From CAYFHQ01 sp964342805 (GTDB lineage: Bacteria > Bacillota > Clostridia > Peptostreptococcales > Acidaminobacteraceae), in contig CAYFHQ010000042.1 of assembly GCA_964342805.1 (NCBI GenBank), forward strand, positions 1 through 28,537: a stretch of DNA of 28,537 bases, given 5' to 3'. A program made the translations under genes and the position numbers. The notes beneath the pieces are model-generated. The model saw nothing but the letters and a program-made list of their open reading frames with translations. It did no database searches and was not told where the DNA came from. Shown piece after piece: positions 1 through 6,850 of the stretch (its first letter is position 1; every line of letters begins with the position of its first letter).

Positions 1-149
1 GCCGCTTCCCTGGTGGCATGTTCCAATAACAACTGGGCGTGGATGAGTCGACCGCCTTCCACCACTGAGAGCATGAGCACTAAAATGAGTGGAAGGATCA
101 GGACGAACTCCACCATGGACTGTCCTCTCCTATTCCTAAATAGGTTCAT
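1..149 (-). CDS. TadE-like pseudopilin, N-terminal part (runs off the window)
   Basis: Only the first 49 codons are inside the window; the rest lies beyond base 1. The protein begins MNLFRNRRGQSMVEF and continues into a hydrophobic stretch (VLILPLILVLMLSVV) and then HAQLLLEHATREA. The basic N-terminus, the G-Q-S-M-V-E-F processing-like motif and the single hydrophobic helix are typical of TadE/TadF minor pseudopilins, which are cut by a prepilin peptidase and help assemble Flp (tight adherence) pili at the cytoplasmic membrane. The start at 149 is preferred over an ATG two codons upstream (155) because GGAGG sits 7 bases before it. It lies downstream of the Flp pilin gene on the same strand with a terminator between them, so it may be transcribed by read-through. 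Family is confident; the subtype is not. Confidence 0.72.
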   Translation of the reverse strand, partial: MNLFRNRRGQSMVEFVLILPLILVLMLSVVEGGRLIHAQLLLEHATREA

Positions 150-172
150 AGTCATCCCTCCCAAGTGGTTTA

Positions 173-192
173 CAAACAAACAAACAAACAAA
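173..192. repeat. Tetranucleotide repeat (CAAA)5
   Basis: Five exact tandem CAAA units, reading as (TTTG)5 on the minus strand. It directly follows the terminator stem at 191-217 on the minus strand and so makes up its T-rich tail, and it lies upstream of the TadE-like gene's ribosome binding site. Copy-number slippage here could alter termination or spacing; that is inference. Confidence 0.8.
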
Positions 193-217
193 GGGACCTT
201 ACGTCGCAAGGTCCCTT
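191..217 (-). terminator. Terminator after the Flp pilin gene
   Basis: A perfect 10-bp stem (AAGGGACCTT with AAGGTCCCTT) around a 7-base loop, 20 bases after the pilin stop codon. On the minus strand it is followed by T-rich (TTTG)5 instead of an unbroken T run, so it may be only partly efficient. That would give high pilin and lower downstream expression, as is common for major pilin genes. Confidence 0.75.
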
Positions 218-236
218 CTCTTCTGATTTTAAACTG

Positions 237-413
237 CTATGCTGTCAAACGATCGACGATTTGCTGGAATTCTGCTGCAATTGCTGGTCCTAACAGTAGT
301 AGTACTGCGATAACAGCGATGGCAATCAAACTTACCAATAGTACGTATTCCACCATACCTTGACCTTCATCATTCATCATACAAGCGATCCAAGTCTTAA
401 AATAGTTAAACAT
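237..413 (-). CDS. Flp/Fap-type major pilin, 58 aa
   Basis: A complete small gene with AAGGAGG placed 7 bases before its ATG. The product has a short N-terminal leader (MFNYFKTWIACMMNDEG), then QGMVEYVLLVSLIAIAVIAV, then a short C-terminal tail ending VDRLTA. The G-Q-x-M-V-E-Y segment at about residues 17-23 followed by one hydrophobic helix is the signature of class IVb Flp pilins: cleavage would fall after the Gly and the Glu is the conserved +5-type residue. The mature pilin would polymerise into Tad pili used for surface attachment. About 58 aa is normal for the family. The gene has its own terminator, a structured leader, and repeated motifs upstream, so it is probably strongly and separately controlled. 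The TadE-like gene follows on the same strand; the other tad assembly genes must lie outside the window. Confidence 0.88.
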   Translation of the reverse strand: MFNYFKTWIACMMNDEGQGMVEYVLLVSLIAIAVIAVLLLLGPAIAAEFQQIVDRLTA

Positions 414-445
414 TATATCCTCCTTAACCCAACCAATAGATACCT

Positions 446-487
446 AAGGTGTCACCGGACCTTGCCCGAGGTTTCTTCGGTGACCTT
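446..487 (-). promoter_or_regulatory. Stem-loop in the pilin mRNA leader
   Basis: GTCACCG (451-457) pairs with CGGTGAC (478-484), extended by AAGG/CCTT at the base. It would lie near the 5' end of the pilin transcript, between the putative promoter and the AAGGAGG site. It may stabilise a highly translated mRNA. It does not match riboswitch consensus sequences that I can recall. Confidence 0.5.
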
Positions 488-491
488 ACCC

Positions 492-510
492 TTGACTACA
501 GTATAGTCAA
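492..510 (-). promoter_or_regulatory. Inverted repeat containing a TATACT -10 element, putative pilin promoter/operator
   Basis: TTGACTA and TAGTCAA form a perfect 7-bp inverted repeat around CAGTA. On the minus strand the centre reads TATACT (500-505), a good sigma-A -10 box, with no convincing -35 hexamer 16-18 bases upstream. A good -10 with a weak -35 suggests dependence on an activator, and the inverted repeat itself could be a binding site. Promoter assignment is inference. Confidence 0.45.
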
Positions 511-532
511 TTCCTTACCTTATGAATAAATC

Positions 533-564
533 GAAACGTCATGACTCTGGGGGAGGAAACGTCA
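533..564 (-). repeat. Two exact 9-bp direct repeats upstream of the pilin promoter
   Basis: TGACGTTTC occurs twice on the minus strand (556-564 and 533-541), 23 bp apart, close to two helical turns. They lie about 30-60 bp upstream of the putative -10 box, where an activator would bind. The adjacent DegU-like regulator is an obvious candidate, but nothing in the sequence proves the link. Confidence 0.45.
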
Positions 565-641
565 CAAGTAAACAAGGACTTAGGTCTGTACACTATTGGG
601 ACGAAAAGGTCGTTTAATGTCGAAAAATGTGGGCATAGAAA

Positions 642-667
642 AAGAGCCCATGGAAGCATGGACTCTT
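642..667 (-). terminator. Terminator after the DegU-like regulator gene
   Basis: AAGAGCCCATG (642-652) pairs with CATGGACTCTT (657-667) across a 4-base loop, with one mismatch. On the minus strand it is followed by TTTTTCT, and it begins 22 bases after the regulator stop codon. A classical intrinsic terminator. Confidence 0.85.
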
Positions 668-688
668 GAAACCCTTTATATAACTGGC

Positions 689-1351
689 TTATCGCTTGGA
701 AAGGTAACCAGCCAAATCATTGTTGATGGCATATAAGGTTGCCTGGACACGGTCCTTTACTTCGATCTTTCTGAATAGGGACGTGGCGTAATTCTTCACT
801 GTCTTTTCGCTTAAGAAGAGGGTTTCTCCCACTTCGCGGTTGGTCAAGCCTTGGGATATACAGCTGAGAACATCCAGTTCTCGATCGGTTAGCTCCCCAA
901 AGGCCGAGTTGGATTCAGCCTTGTCTGTCACGTTCTGAAGGAGCAACTTGACCAAGCGCTTGTCAATAAAGGACTCTCCCTTCATGACTTCCCTTATGGC
1001 TGAAATCAAGTCTACTGTGTCAGAATCCTTTAATAGGTAGCCTTGGGCCCCTGTCTGGATACACTCAAAGAGGGTTTCTGGATCATCCGCCATGGTCAAC
1101 ATGATCACCCGGGTTGTCGATTGGGCCTCAACGAGTCGCTTGAGTACCTGTATGCCTGACATTTCTGGCATATGTACATCCAGAAGCAATACATCTGGCT
1201 TTAAGACACTTACATGAGAAAGTGCTTCCTGACCATTGCTGGCCTCTGCCACTACAGCAACATCTTCTTCAAATTCCAACAACCGTCTTATCCCCTGCCG
1301 GATCAAACCGTGGTCATCTGCGATCATTACTCTAATTCGACTGGAACTCAT
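689..1351 (-). CDS. degU: DegU-like NarL/LuxR-family response regulator
   Basis: A 220-aa two-domain regulator. The receiver domain (about 5-125) has the acidic pair D12-D13, phosphoacceptor D58 in LLLDVHMPEMSG, T86 and K108. A LuxR-type helix-turn-helix covers about 150-212, with the typical LTDRELDVLSCISQGLTNREV and LSEKTVKNYATSLFRKI segments. It would be phosphorylated by the kinase encoded just upstream (1332-2507); the two genes overlap by 20 bp, which implies translational coupling. In Bacillus DegS-DegU governs exoenzymes, motility and biofilm-type traits. Here the pair sits beside Tad-type pilin genes, so control of surface attachment is a reasonable guess. The symbol reflects family similarity, not proven orthology. 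Confidence 0.88.
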   Translation of the reverse strand: MSSSRIRVMIADDHGLIRQGIRRLLEFEEDVAVVAEASNGQEALSHVSVLKPDVLLLDVHMPEMSGIQVLKRLVEAQSTTRVIMLTMADDPETLFECIQTGAQGYLLKDSDTVDLISAIREVMKGESFIDKRLVKLLLQNVTDKAESNSAFGELTDRELDVLSCISQGLTNREVGETLFLSEKTVKNYATSLFRKIEVKDRVQATLYAINNDLAGYLSKR

Positions 1352-2507
1352 CCATCATCACCTCTCTGCTAATTGGAATTTTGAAATGTAATTCAGTTCC
1401 TTCGCCGGGGTTGCTGGTACACTTGAACTCCCCGTGGAGTTGCAGTACCCGCTGCTTCATACCAACCAAACCAAACGAATGCCCCGATACTTTCGCCGCC
1501 TCAAAGGCTGCGTCCACATCAAACCCCTTACCGTTGTCTTTTATTTTCATACCCAAGTATTTGGTTCCGAAATCTAGTCGAATTTCAGCCTTGGTTGCCT
1601 TTGAATGCTTTCGGATATTATTGAGGGCTTCCTGGGCCAGCCTAAAGACAGCCAGTTCAATAATGTTCTCCACATCCACTTGCTTCTCAGAAATTCGCAA
1701 GATCACCTTAATGAGGGTGCTTTCCTGGTAGGACGCTGCGTAACGTCTCAGTGTAGGCTCCAGACCCAAGTCGTCAAAGGACATGGGACGAAGATCGTAA
1801 ATGATCCGGCGGATGTCCTGTAGGGTTTCCCGTACAGAGTCCTTGAGTTCGTCCATTTCTTTCAGTCCGTCTTCTAAGTCTGACTTTAAGACCTGTCTAA
1901 CAATTTCTGATTTTAACACAATATTGGCCATGGACTGGGCAGGACCATCGTGAATGTCCTGGGAAATCCGACGACGTTCGTCCTCCTGGGCCTCCAAGAT
2001 TTGAATGCCCAAGTAAACACTGTCTGCACTCATGGTCGATTGCTCAATATTGTCAAGACCACCGGCCAGGTAGTTCATAGCTACACTGACTTGATTAATG
2101 AGCTTTTGTGCACTTTTTAGGATTTTCTCCGCCTGTCTCAGTTGTTGTTCCAGGCCGGTTCTTTTCTCCCTAAGGTTGGTCTCTTCCTGTTGCTTCATCA
2201 TGTAATTGACACGGGTTTCCGTGGCATTTTCATAGGCCTTTTGGATATCTCGTTCCGTATAGGTTCGAAAGTCCTTCGACACAACAACCAAGTGTTTTCT
2301 TGCTAACTTGTCCTTGACCTGCAAGGCGTCCACTTCGTCAATACAGACATTGATCTGCCCCTGAACCTCTTTGATTTTTTCCTTGACTTCATCCACTGCC
2401 CGTTGTGCATTGTCAACGATTTCAAAGATCTCATTCTTACTGCTTTCAATGGCTTGAAGTGTCTTGTCAACAATCTCCTTGATCGCATTGCTGTCCAGTA
2501 GATTCAT
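1332..2507 (-). CDS. degS: DegS-like soluble sensor histidine kinase
   Basis: A 391-aa kinase without membrane segments. Residues about 10-165 are charged and heptad-rich, matching the long coiled-coil sensor region of DegS. A HisKA_3 domain follows, with phosphoacceptor H186 in RRRISQDIHDGPAQ, then an HATPase_c domain with the N box QEALNNIRKHS (292-302), DNGKGFD (324-330) and a G2 segment FGLVGM (345-350). Length is close to DegS of Bacillus. It is cytoplasmic and should donate phosphate to the overlapping downstream regulator. GGAGGGGTGT precedes the ATG. A TATAAT box at 2533-2538 on the minus strand is a possible promoter, with a weak -35. The signal sensed cannot be read from the sequence. 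Confidence 0.88.
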   Translation of the reverse strand: MNLLDSNAIKEIVDKTLQAIESSKNEIFEIVDNAQRAVDEVKEKIKEVQGQINVCIDEVDALQVKDKLARKHLVVVSKDFRTYTERDIQKAYENATETRVNYMMKQQEETNLREKRTGLEQQLRQAEKILKSAQKLINQVSVAMNYLAGGLDNIEQSTMSADSVYLGIQILEAQEDERRRISQDIHDGPAQSMANIVLKSEIVRQVLKSDLEDGLKEMDELKDSVRETLQDIRRIIYDLRPMSFDDLGLEPTLRRYAASYQESTLIKVILRISEKQVDVENIIELAVFRLAQEALNNIRKHSKATKAEIRLDFGTKYLGMKIKDNGKGFDVDAAFEAAKVSGHSFGLVGMKQRVLQLHGEFKCTSNPGEGTELHFKIPISREVMMDEFQSN

Positions 2508-2532
2508 ACACCCCTCCTGCTATCATACCTTC

Positions 2533-2538
2533 ATTATA
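2533..2538 (-). promoter_or_regulatory. TATAAT -10 box for the degS-degU operon
   Basis: A perfect TATAAT on the minus strand 26 bases before the kinase start codon. The hexamer 17 bases further upstream is TATAAC, a poor -35. The same 80-bp gap also carries a TATACT (2558-2563, plus strand) that may serve the divergent kinase gene. Confidence 0.5.
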
Positions 2539-2587
2539 CCCTTTTTCCCATATCTGTTATACTGTTATGTAGAATGAGAAGGTACAT

Positions 2588-3859
2588 ATGAAAAAAAAAT
2601 CGTTAATTTTACTGGGTGCAGGGATTGCTGCACTCTCCTCACAACTCTATATTGATGTATTGGTCGCAGATTTTCGAGTGACTTTCGCCCTAATCGCCCT
2701 TGGAATTTTTATTTATGAAAATAAGGAAATTAATCCCATCACCATGGGATTTGCAACGGCTGTGTCGGTCACCCTTTGGCGGGTAACTGTCCTTTTACTG
2801 GACGGGACCTATACAGTGGACGCCCTCTTGGGCTTCCTGCCAGAGGTCTCCTTTTACTTGGCCTATAGTTTAATTGTCTATCATTTTGTCCACAGTAAAC
2901 AGAGGTTTGAGCTGGACCGCTACTTTATTATCCTTACCTTGGCAGACTTCAGTGCCAATGTAGTGGAAATCGTTTTGCGAATTACCTTTTATGACCACCG
3001 CTTTTATGGGGGCATCCTTACAACCCTCCTGGTGGTCGCACTGATCCGGACCTCTGTTGTGGTCTTGGGCGTATTCTTACTTCGGCAACAACGCTTGCTT
3101 GTGGTTCGGGAAGAACACGAAAAACGCTACCGTCGCTTGCTGTGGATGTCTTCTTTATTGAAGTCCGAAATTTACTGGATGGACAAGTCCATGGACCGGG
3201 TGGAAACCGCCATGTCCCAGGCCTACCAGCACTTTGAGGCTATCCAGTACAACCTTAACCCAGAAAAATGGTCTGAGGAAGCCGTAAATATCGCAGGGTC
3301 CATCCACGAAATCAAAAAGGAGTATGAGTTAGTACTCCGTGGCGTCCAGGACTTGCTGGATGTTAAATACTCCGACAACGGCATGACCCTCAGCAGCATT
3401 TTGTCTATTTTAGAAGAAAAAATGAAAAAAGAAGCCGACCGGCGACCCGCTGACCTGAAACTCAAGGTGGAGCAAGGCCGTGACTTCTTTACTTACCAGC
3501 ACTTTCTCCTCATGTCCATCTTTAGAAACCTGATCAACAATGCCTATGATGCAGCGGAAAAAGTCAACCGCCAAGTGGACGTCCATTTGACACATTGGAC
3601 CGATGGGGAGTATCATGTATTTCAAATAAGCGACAACGGCAGTGGCATAGAAGAAGACCATTTGGCCCATATATTCGAAGCTGGTTTCTCTACTCGGATA
3701 AACTATGATACCGGCGAAATCAACCGTGGTCTTGGTCTTAGTATTGTTCACAGCATTGTTTCTGAATCGTTCGGTGGCACGATCAGTGTCGCCTCGGTAC
3801 CGAACGTCTCAACCAGTTTTAAAATTCGTATACCGATTCAATCTCTGGAGGACCATTAA
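2588..3859 (+). CDS. glnK: GlnK (YcbA)-like membrane sensor kinase
   Basis: A 423-aa kinase. The first ~170 residues are several hydrophobic helices (about 6-28, 32-44, 52-71, 80-102, 112-134, 143-166) with short loops, so the input domain is within the membrane. The cytoplasmic part has a likely phosphoacceptor H240 in GSIHEIKKEYELVLRG, a Spo0B-like helical hairpin and an HATPase_c domain: RNLINNAYDA (313-322), SDNGSGI (348-354), GLGLSIV (381-387). This layout, and a partner with a YcbB-type C-terminus, fit the GlnK/YcbA kinases that respond to glutamine in Bacillus. The name here is not the PII protein GlnK. The stop codon overlaps the next ATG by one base and that gene's SD lies inside this one, so the pair is coupled. 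AGAAGG precedes the start. Ligand is inferred only from family and context. Confidence 0.78.
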   Translation: MKKKSLILLGAGIAALSSQLYIDVLVADFRVTFALIALGIFIYENKEINPITMGFATAVSVTLWRVTVLLLDGTYTVDALLGFLPEVSFYLAYSLIVYHFVHSKQRFELDRYFIILTLADFSANVVEIVLRITFYDHRFYGGILTTLLVVALIRTSVVVLGVFLLRQQRLLVVREEHEKRYRRLLWMSSLLKSEIYWMDKSMDRVETAMSQAYQHFEAIQYNLNPEKWSEEAVNIAGSIHEIKKEYELVLRGVQDLLDVKYSDNGMTLSSILSILEEKMKKEADRRPADLKLKVEQGRDFFTYQHFLLMSIFRNLINNAYDAAEKVNRQVDVHLTHWTDGEYHVFQISDNGSGIEEDHLAHIFEAGFSTRINYDTGEINRGLGLSIVHSIVSESFGGTISVASVPNVSTSFKIRIPIQSLEDH

Positions 3860-4686
3860 TGAAATTTTATATTGTTGAAGATGATCTTAACATCGTTCGG
3901 ATACTCAGACAAATCATTGCAGATTGTGATCTTGGTTCGGTTGAAGGCAATGCGGTAGACGGTGAAACCGCCCTGCGGGAAATCCCCGTCATTAAACCGG
4001 ATGTGGTTTTGGTTGACCTCTTCATCCCTAAGGTGGATGGCATTAACCTGGTTAAACAACTTCCCATGACCATCCCAAGTATTATGATTAGCCAGGTAAC
4101 AGCCAAGGACATGATCTCCAAGGCCTATGAGGCAGGTGTTCACTTTTACATTCAAAAGCCCATTAACGCCGTGGAAGTACGGTCGGTTATTGAACGGCTA
4201 GGCCACCATGTGAAGACCTTGAAGAAACTAGACACCATTCAGTCCCTCTTCTCTGACGAGATCCCTACCAAGGAGTCCAGCACCCCTAGAACAGATGAAG
4301 ACTATATTCAATCTGTCCTGCAGCAGTTGGGCATCCTAGGAGAGTCTGGGGCAGACGCAATCCTGCAGTCCGTGTCCTTTTTACTAAATCACGAACATGC
4401 CCTCAATGAAATGACCCTAAAAGAGTTCTTTAGCCAGTTTAGTGACCAACCCAAGTCCTTTGAACAACGAATTCGACGAACAGCCACAGTAGCCCTTTCA
4501 AATCTATCTCACATTGGTTTGGAAGACTATATGAATCCCCTCTTCCAGGAATACGCCCATAGCCTCTTCCCATTCAGGGAGATCCGTATGGAAATGGAAT
4601 GGATCAAGGGCACTCAAGGCCAGCGGGGCAAGGTCAATATCCGCAAGTTTTTAGAAGGTGTAGCCTACCATAGTAAAAATGAGTAA
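3859..4686 (+). CDS. glnL: GlnL (YcbB)-like response regulator
   Basis: A 275-aa regulator. The receiver domain (1-118) shows E7-D8-D9, phosphoacceptor D53 in VVLVDLFIPKVDG, S78 in IMISQV and K100 in FYIQKPIN. The segments MISQVTAKDMISKAYEAG and YIQKPINAVEV closely follow my memory of Bacillus GlnL. The remaining ~150 residues match the YcbB-type effector region (helical, with FEQRIRRTATVALSNLSHIG and KVNIRKFLEG), a DNA-binding module found only in this kind of regulator. In Bacillus GlnL activates a glutaminase and an AGCS-type glutamine transporter. Here an AGCS symporter gene follows 133 bp downstream on the same strand, so it is the likely target. Translation is coupled to the kinase gene. 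Confidence 0.82.
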   Translation: MKFYIVEDDLNIVRILRQIIADCDLGSVEGNAVDGETALREIPVIKPDVVLVDLFIPKVDGINLVKQLPMTIPSIMISQVTAKDMISKAYEAGVHFYIQKPINAVEVRSVIERLGHHVKTLKKLDTIQSLFSDEIPTKESSTPRTDEDYIQSVLQQLGILGESGADAILQSVSFLLNHEHALNEMTLKEFFSQFSDQPKSFEQRIRRTATVALSNLSHIGLEDYMNPLFQEYAHSLFPFREIRMEMEWIKGTQGQRGKVNIRKFLEGVAYHSKNE

Positions 4687-4749
4687 TTTGAATATTTTGA
4701 ATTTTTTTTAATGATTTATGATACCCTATGATACCACTCGAAGGGGTGG
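4687..4749 (+). promoter_or_regulatory. Direct repeats and hairpin upstream of the AGCS symporter, candidate GlnL operator
   Basis: Two TTTGAAT copies start 9 bp apart (4687 and 4696). A second tandem pair, TATGATACC, repeats with a 10-bp period (4717-4725 and 4727-4735); each holds TATGAT, a plausible -10 box. No good -35 hexamer is placed correctly, as expected for an activator-dependent promoter. Bacillus GlnL binds a direct repeat of a T-rich hexamer, so the TTTGAAT pair is a candidate site. A small hairpin, CCACTC/GGGTGG (4734-4749), follows and could be a weak stop for the regulator transcript. Confidence 0.45.
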
Positions 4750-4819
4750 CGGTAAACTATTATCGTCACTGTAGGAGTCGTATACAGGGTTTCGTTTTTA
4801 TTACCATAGGGGGGATACT

Positions 4820-6205
4820 ATGGAGGCTTTAAACGGTATTATAAGTAGTATTAACAGTTTTGCATGGGGCGGTATCATGATTTTCTTCCTCGTAGGTACA
4901 GGTGTTGTTCTAACGATTGGCACACGAGTTGTACAGTTTAGAAAATTAGGTTATGCCTTCAAATTGCTTTTCTCCAAGGACCACGTAGGTGAAGGTGACA
5001 TTACACCTTTCCAGGCACTAATGACTTCTTTGGCAGCAACAATCGGTACGGGTAACATTGCCGGCGTTGCTGGAGCAATCGCAGCAGGTGGCCCAGGTGC
5101 AGTATTCTGGATGTGGGTTACAGCAGCATTCGGTGGTGCAACAAAGTACGGTGAAGCACTACTGGCTATCAAGTACCGGATCACCAATGAAAATGGTGAG
5201 AAATCCGGTGGTCCAATGTACTACATCAAGTTGGGTATGCATGAGAGATTCGGTGGCAACTGGGCATGGCTTGGTTGGCTGTTCGCATTCTTCGGCACAG
5301 TAGCAGCATTCGGTATTGGTAACATGGTTCAAGCGAACTCCGTTGCTTCTTCCGTTAGCACATCTATTGGTGTTGCACCTTGGATTTCTGGTCTTGTAAT
5401 TGCAGCCGCAACTGCAGCAGTAATTCTTGGTGGTATCAAGAGTATCGGTAAAGTAACAGAAAAGATCGTCCCTTTCATGGCAGTACTATACGTAGTTGGC
5501 GCACTTATTATTCTTTTCAAGAATGCAGCTATGGTACCTGCAGCATTCGGCATGATCTTTGAAAACGCTTTCACGGCTAAGGCTGTTGGTGGCGGTCTTG
5601 TCGGTACAGTTATCCGTTTTGGTGTTGCACGTGGTGTCTTCTCAAACGAAGCTGGTTTGGGCTCTGCTCCAATCGCACACGCTGCTTCAACTAACAACGA
5701 TCCAGTTCGTCAGGGTATCATCGGTTCTCTAGGTTCTTTCCTAGATACACTGGTTGTTTGCTCCATGACTGCACTGGTAATCCTAGTTTCTGGTCTAGTT
5801 CAGCTAGATCCAACAACAGGACTTATGAGCATCACAGGCGGCCTAAGTGGCGCAGCTCTTACAACGACTGCATTTGACGTGGCATTCCCTGGTATCGGTG
5901 GTTTTGTCGTTTCATTTGGTCTGATCTTCTTCGCATTCTCTACAATCCTAGGCTGGTACTACTATGGCTCTAAGTGCCTTGAGTACATCGCTGGTGTTAA
6001 GGTAGTAAATGCATACAAGTTCCTTTGGATTGTTCTTGTATTCGTTGGTGCTGTTTACAAAGCTGATTTCGTATGGAACCTATCTGACACATTCAACGGT
6101 CTAATGGCTATTCCTAACCTAATCGGTCTTCTAGCACTGAGTCCACTGATCTTTAGCATGACTACTCAGTACGAAAAAGAAGGTAGAGATAAACTGTCTG
6201 CTTAA
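4820..6205 (+). CDS. AGCS-family sodium:alanine/glycine/glutamine symporter
   Basis: A 461-aa polytopic membrane protein with about 10-11 hydrophobic helices. The family signature is clear: SLAATIGTGNIAGVAGAIAAG (about 70-90), then GGPGAVFWMWVTAAFGGATKY (90-110), and later GVARGVFSNEAGLGSAPIAHAA. It imports a small neutral amino acid with Na+. Full family length, no defects. The start has an AGGGGGG site 5 bases ahead. The gene lies directly after the GlnK/GlnL-like pair; in Bacillus the corresponding regulators control the AGCS transporter GlnT, so glutamine is a sensible substrate guess, with alanine or glycine as alternatives. Codons are markedly more biased (GGT, GTT, GCA, AAC, ATC) than in neighbouring genes, which suggests strong expression. 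A terminator follows. Confidence 0.92.
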   Translation: MEALNGIISSINSFAWGGIMIFFLVGTGVVLTIGTRVVQFRKLGYAFKLLFSKDHVGEGDITPFQALMTSLAATIGTGNIAGVAGAIAAGGPGAVFWMWVTAAFGGATKYGEALLAIKYRITNENGEKSGGPMYYIKLGMHERFGGNWAWLGWLFAFFGTVAAFGIGNMVQANSVASSVSTSIGVAPWISGLVIAAATAAVILGGIKSIGKVTEKIVPFMAVLYVVGALIILFKNAAMVPAAFGMIFENAFTAKAVGGGLVGTVIRFGVARGVFSNEAGLGSAPIAHAASTNNDPVRQGIIGSLGSFLDTLVVCSMTALVILVSGLVQLDPTTGLMSITGGLSGAALTTTAFDVAFPGIGGFVVSFGLIFFAFSTILGWYYYGSKCLEYIAGVKVVNAYKFLWIVLVFVGAVYKADFVWNLSDTFNGLMAIPNLIGLLALSPLIFSMTTQYEKEGRDKLSA

Positions 6206-6250
6206 TGGCTAGACAACTTTTAGAACTTCAGTAATACCTACTGTGACGGT

Positions 6251-6283
6251 AAACCGCTTGTCTTTTGGCAGGCGGTTTTTTTC
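6251..6283 (+). terminator. Terminator after the AGCS symporter gene
   Basis: AAACCGCTTGT pairs with GCAGGCGGTTT (two G-T wobbles) and is followed by a run of seven T, 45 bases past the symporter stop. Confidence 0.9.
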
Positions 6284-6295
6284 TTGTGTAAAAAG

Positions 6296-6555
6296 AGTAC
6301 ACGTGATGCTACTTCATTACACCATAGCCGTAGGTAGGCATATTCCTTGCACCTTGCTAGGCTACAGGTGATGAGAAACCAACTGTTCGATTTCGGATGA
6401 TTCCTACTCCGCCCGGAACTCGCCTTGCTCAAACATCGGGCTACGCTCACGGAATCATCCGCTCTCTCACAGGGTTTCTCGTCACCTTCCGCAATGCTGC
6501 GGTTCAGGAATATACCCACCTACTCTGCATGATGCGATGAAAGAGCATGTACTAC
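6296..6555 (-). repeat. Large palindromic structured element, copy A (minus orientation)
   Basis: A ~260-bp imperfect inverted repeat with no convincing ORF. Nested stems: AGTACA..GATGCTACTTCAT with ATGAAAGAGCATGTACT (outermost, gapped); 6330-6347 with 6506-6523 (16 of 18 paired); GGTGATGAGAAACC (6367-6380) with 6473-6486; CGGATGATTCC (6394-6404) with 6451-6461; GCCCG (6411-6415) with CGGGC (6437-6441). Read on the minus strand it shows the same unpaired bases as copies B and C: CTGTGAGA after the first inner stem, GTGAGCG before the apical hairpin, GATGTTTGAGC and GCGAGTTC in the apical loop, GGAGTAGG, and CGAACAGTTGG. Fills much of a gene-free gap between convergent operons. Nature unknown: non-autonomous palindromic element or structured RNA. 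Confidence 0.7.
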
Positions 6556-6604
6556 TGCTCACCAGAATATCTAGAATATAATCGAGAAACTGCAACGGTG
6601 AAAA

Positions 6605-6850
6605 CCAGTGCTTTGCTTGTCTAAGATTGCTGTAGGTCCAGTTTGTTCCTGCCCGTAGCATTGCGAGGGGTGACGAAGTTCCCTGTGAGAATGGGCGTAT
6701 TTCCGTAAGCGGAGCCTGATGTCTGAGCGCAGCGAGTTCCAGGCGGAGTAGGAAATGGGCCCAGTCGAACAGTTGGAACTTCATCGCCACGAGCCTCGCT
6801 AGGGAGGAACATGCTGGGCCGACATGCGACCTGGACCATCGCAAAGCTAT
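6605..6850 (+). repeat. Large palindromic structured element, copy B
   Basis: Same architecture as copy A but on the plus strand. Stems: GCTTTGC (6610-6616) with GCAAAGC (6841-6847); GGTCCAG (6635-6641) with CTGGACC (6831-6837); GTTCCT..CCC with GGGAGGAAC (6802-6810); GACGAAGTTCC (6672-6682) with 6775-6785; TGGGC (6692-6696) with GCCCA (6759-6763); TTTCC (6700-6704) with GGAAA (6751-6755); GCCTG (6714-6718) with CAGGC (6740-6744). CTGTGAGA, CGTAAGCG, GATGTCTGAGCG, GCGAGTTC, GGAGTAGG and GAACAGTTGG are conserved outside the helices. A side hairpin lies in the right arm at about 6809-6828. Short open frames crossing it are artefacts of the repeat. Confidence 0.72.

Noticed and set aside
13..363. 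Plus-strand open frame of 116 codons at the window start
   Set aside because: It is antisense to the pilin and TadE-like genes and crosses their terminator; no SD.
446..487. Possible cyclic-di-GMP riboswitch before the pilin gene
   Set aside because: The hairpin lacks the conserved core bases of class I or II as I remember them.
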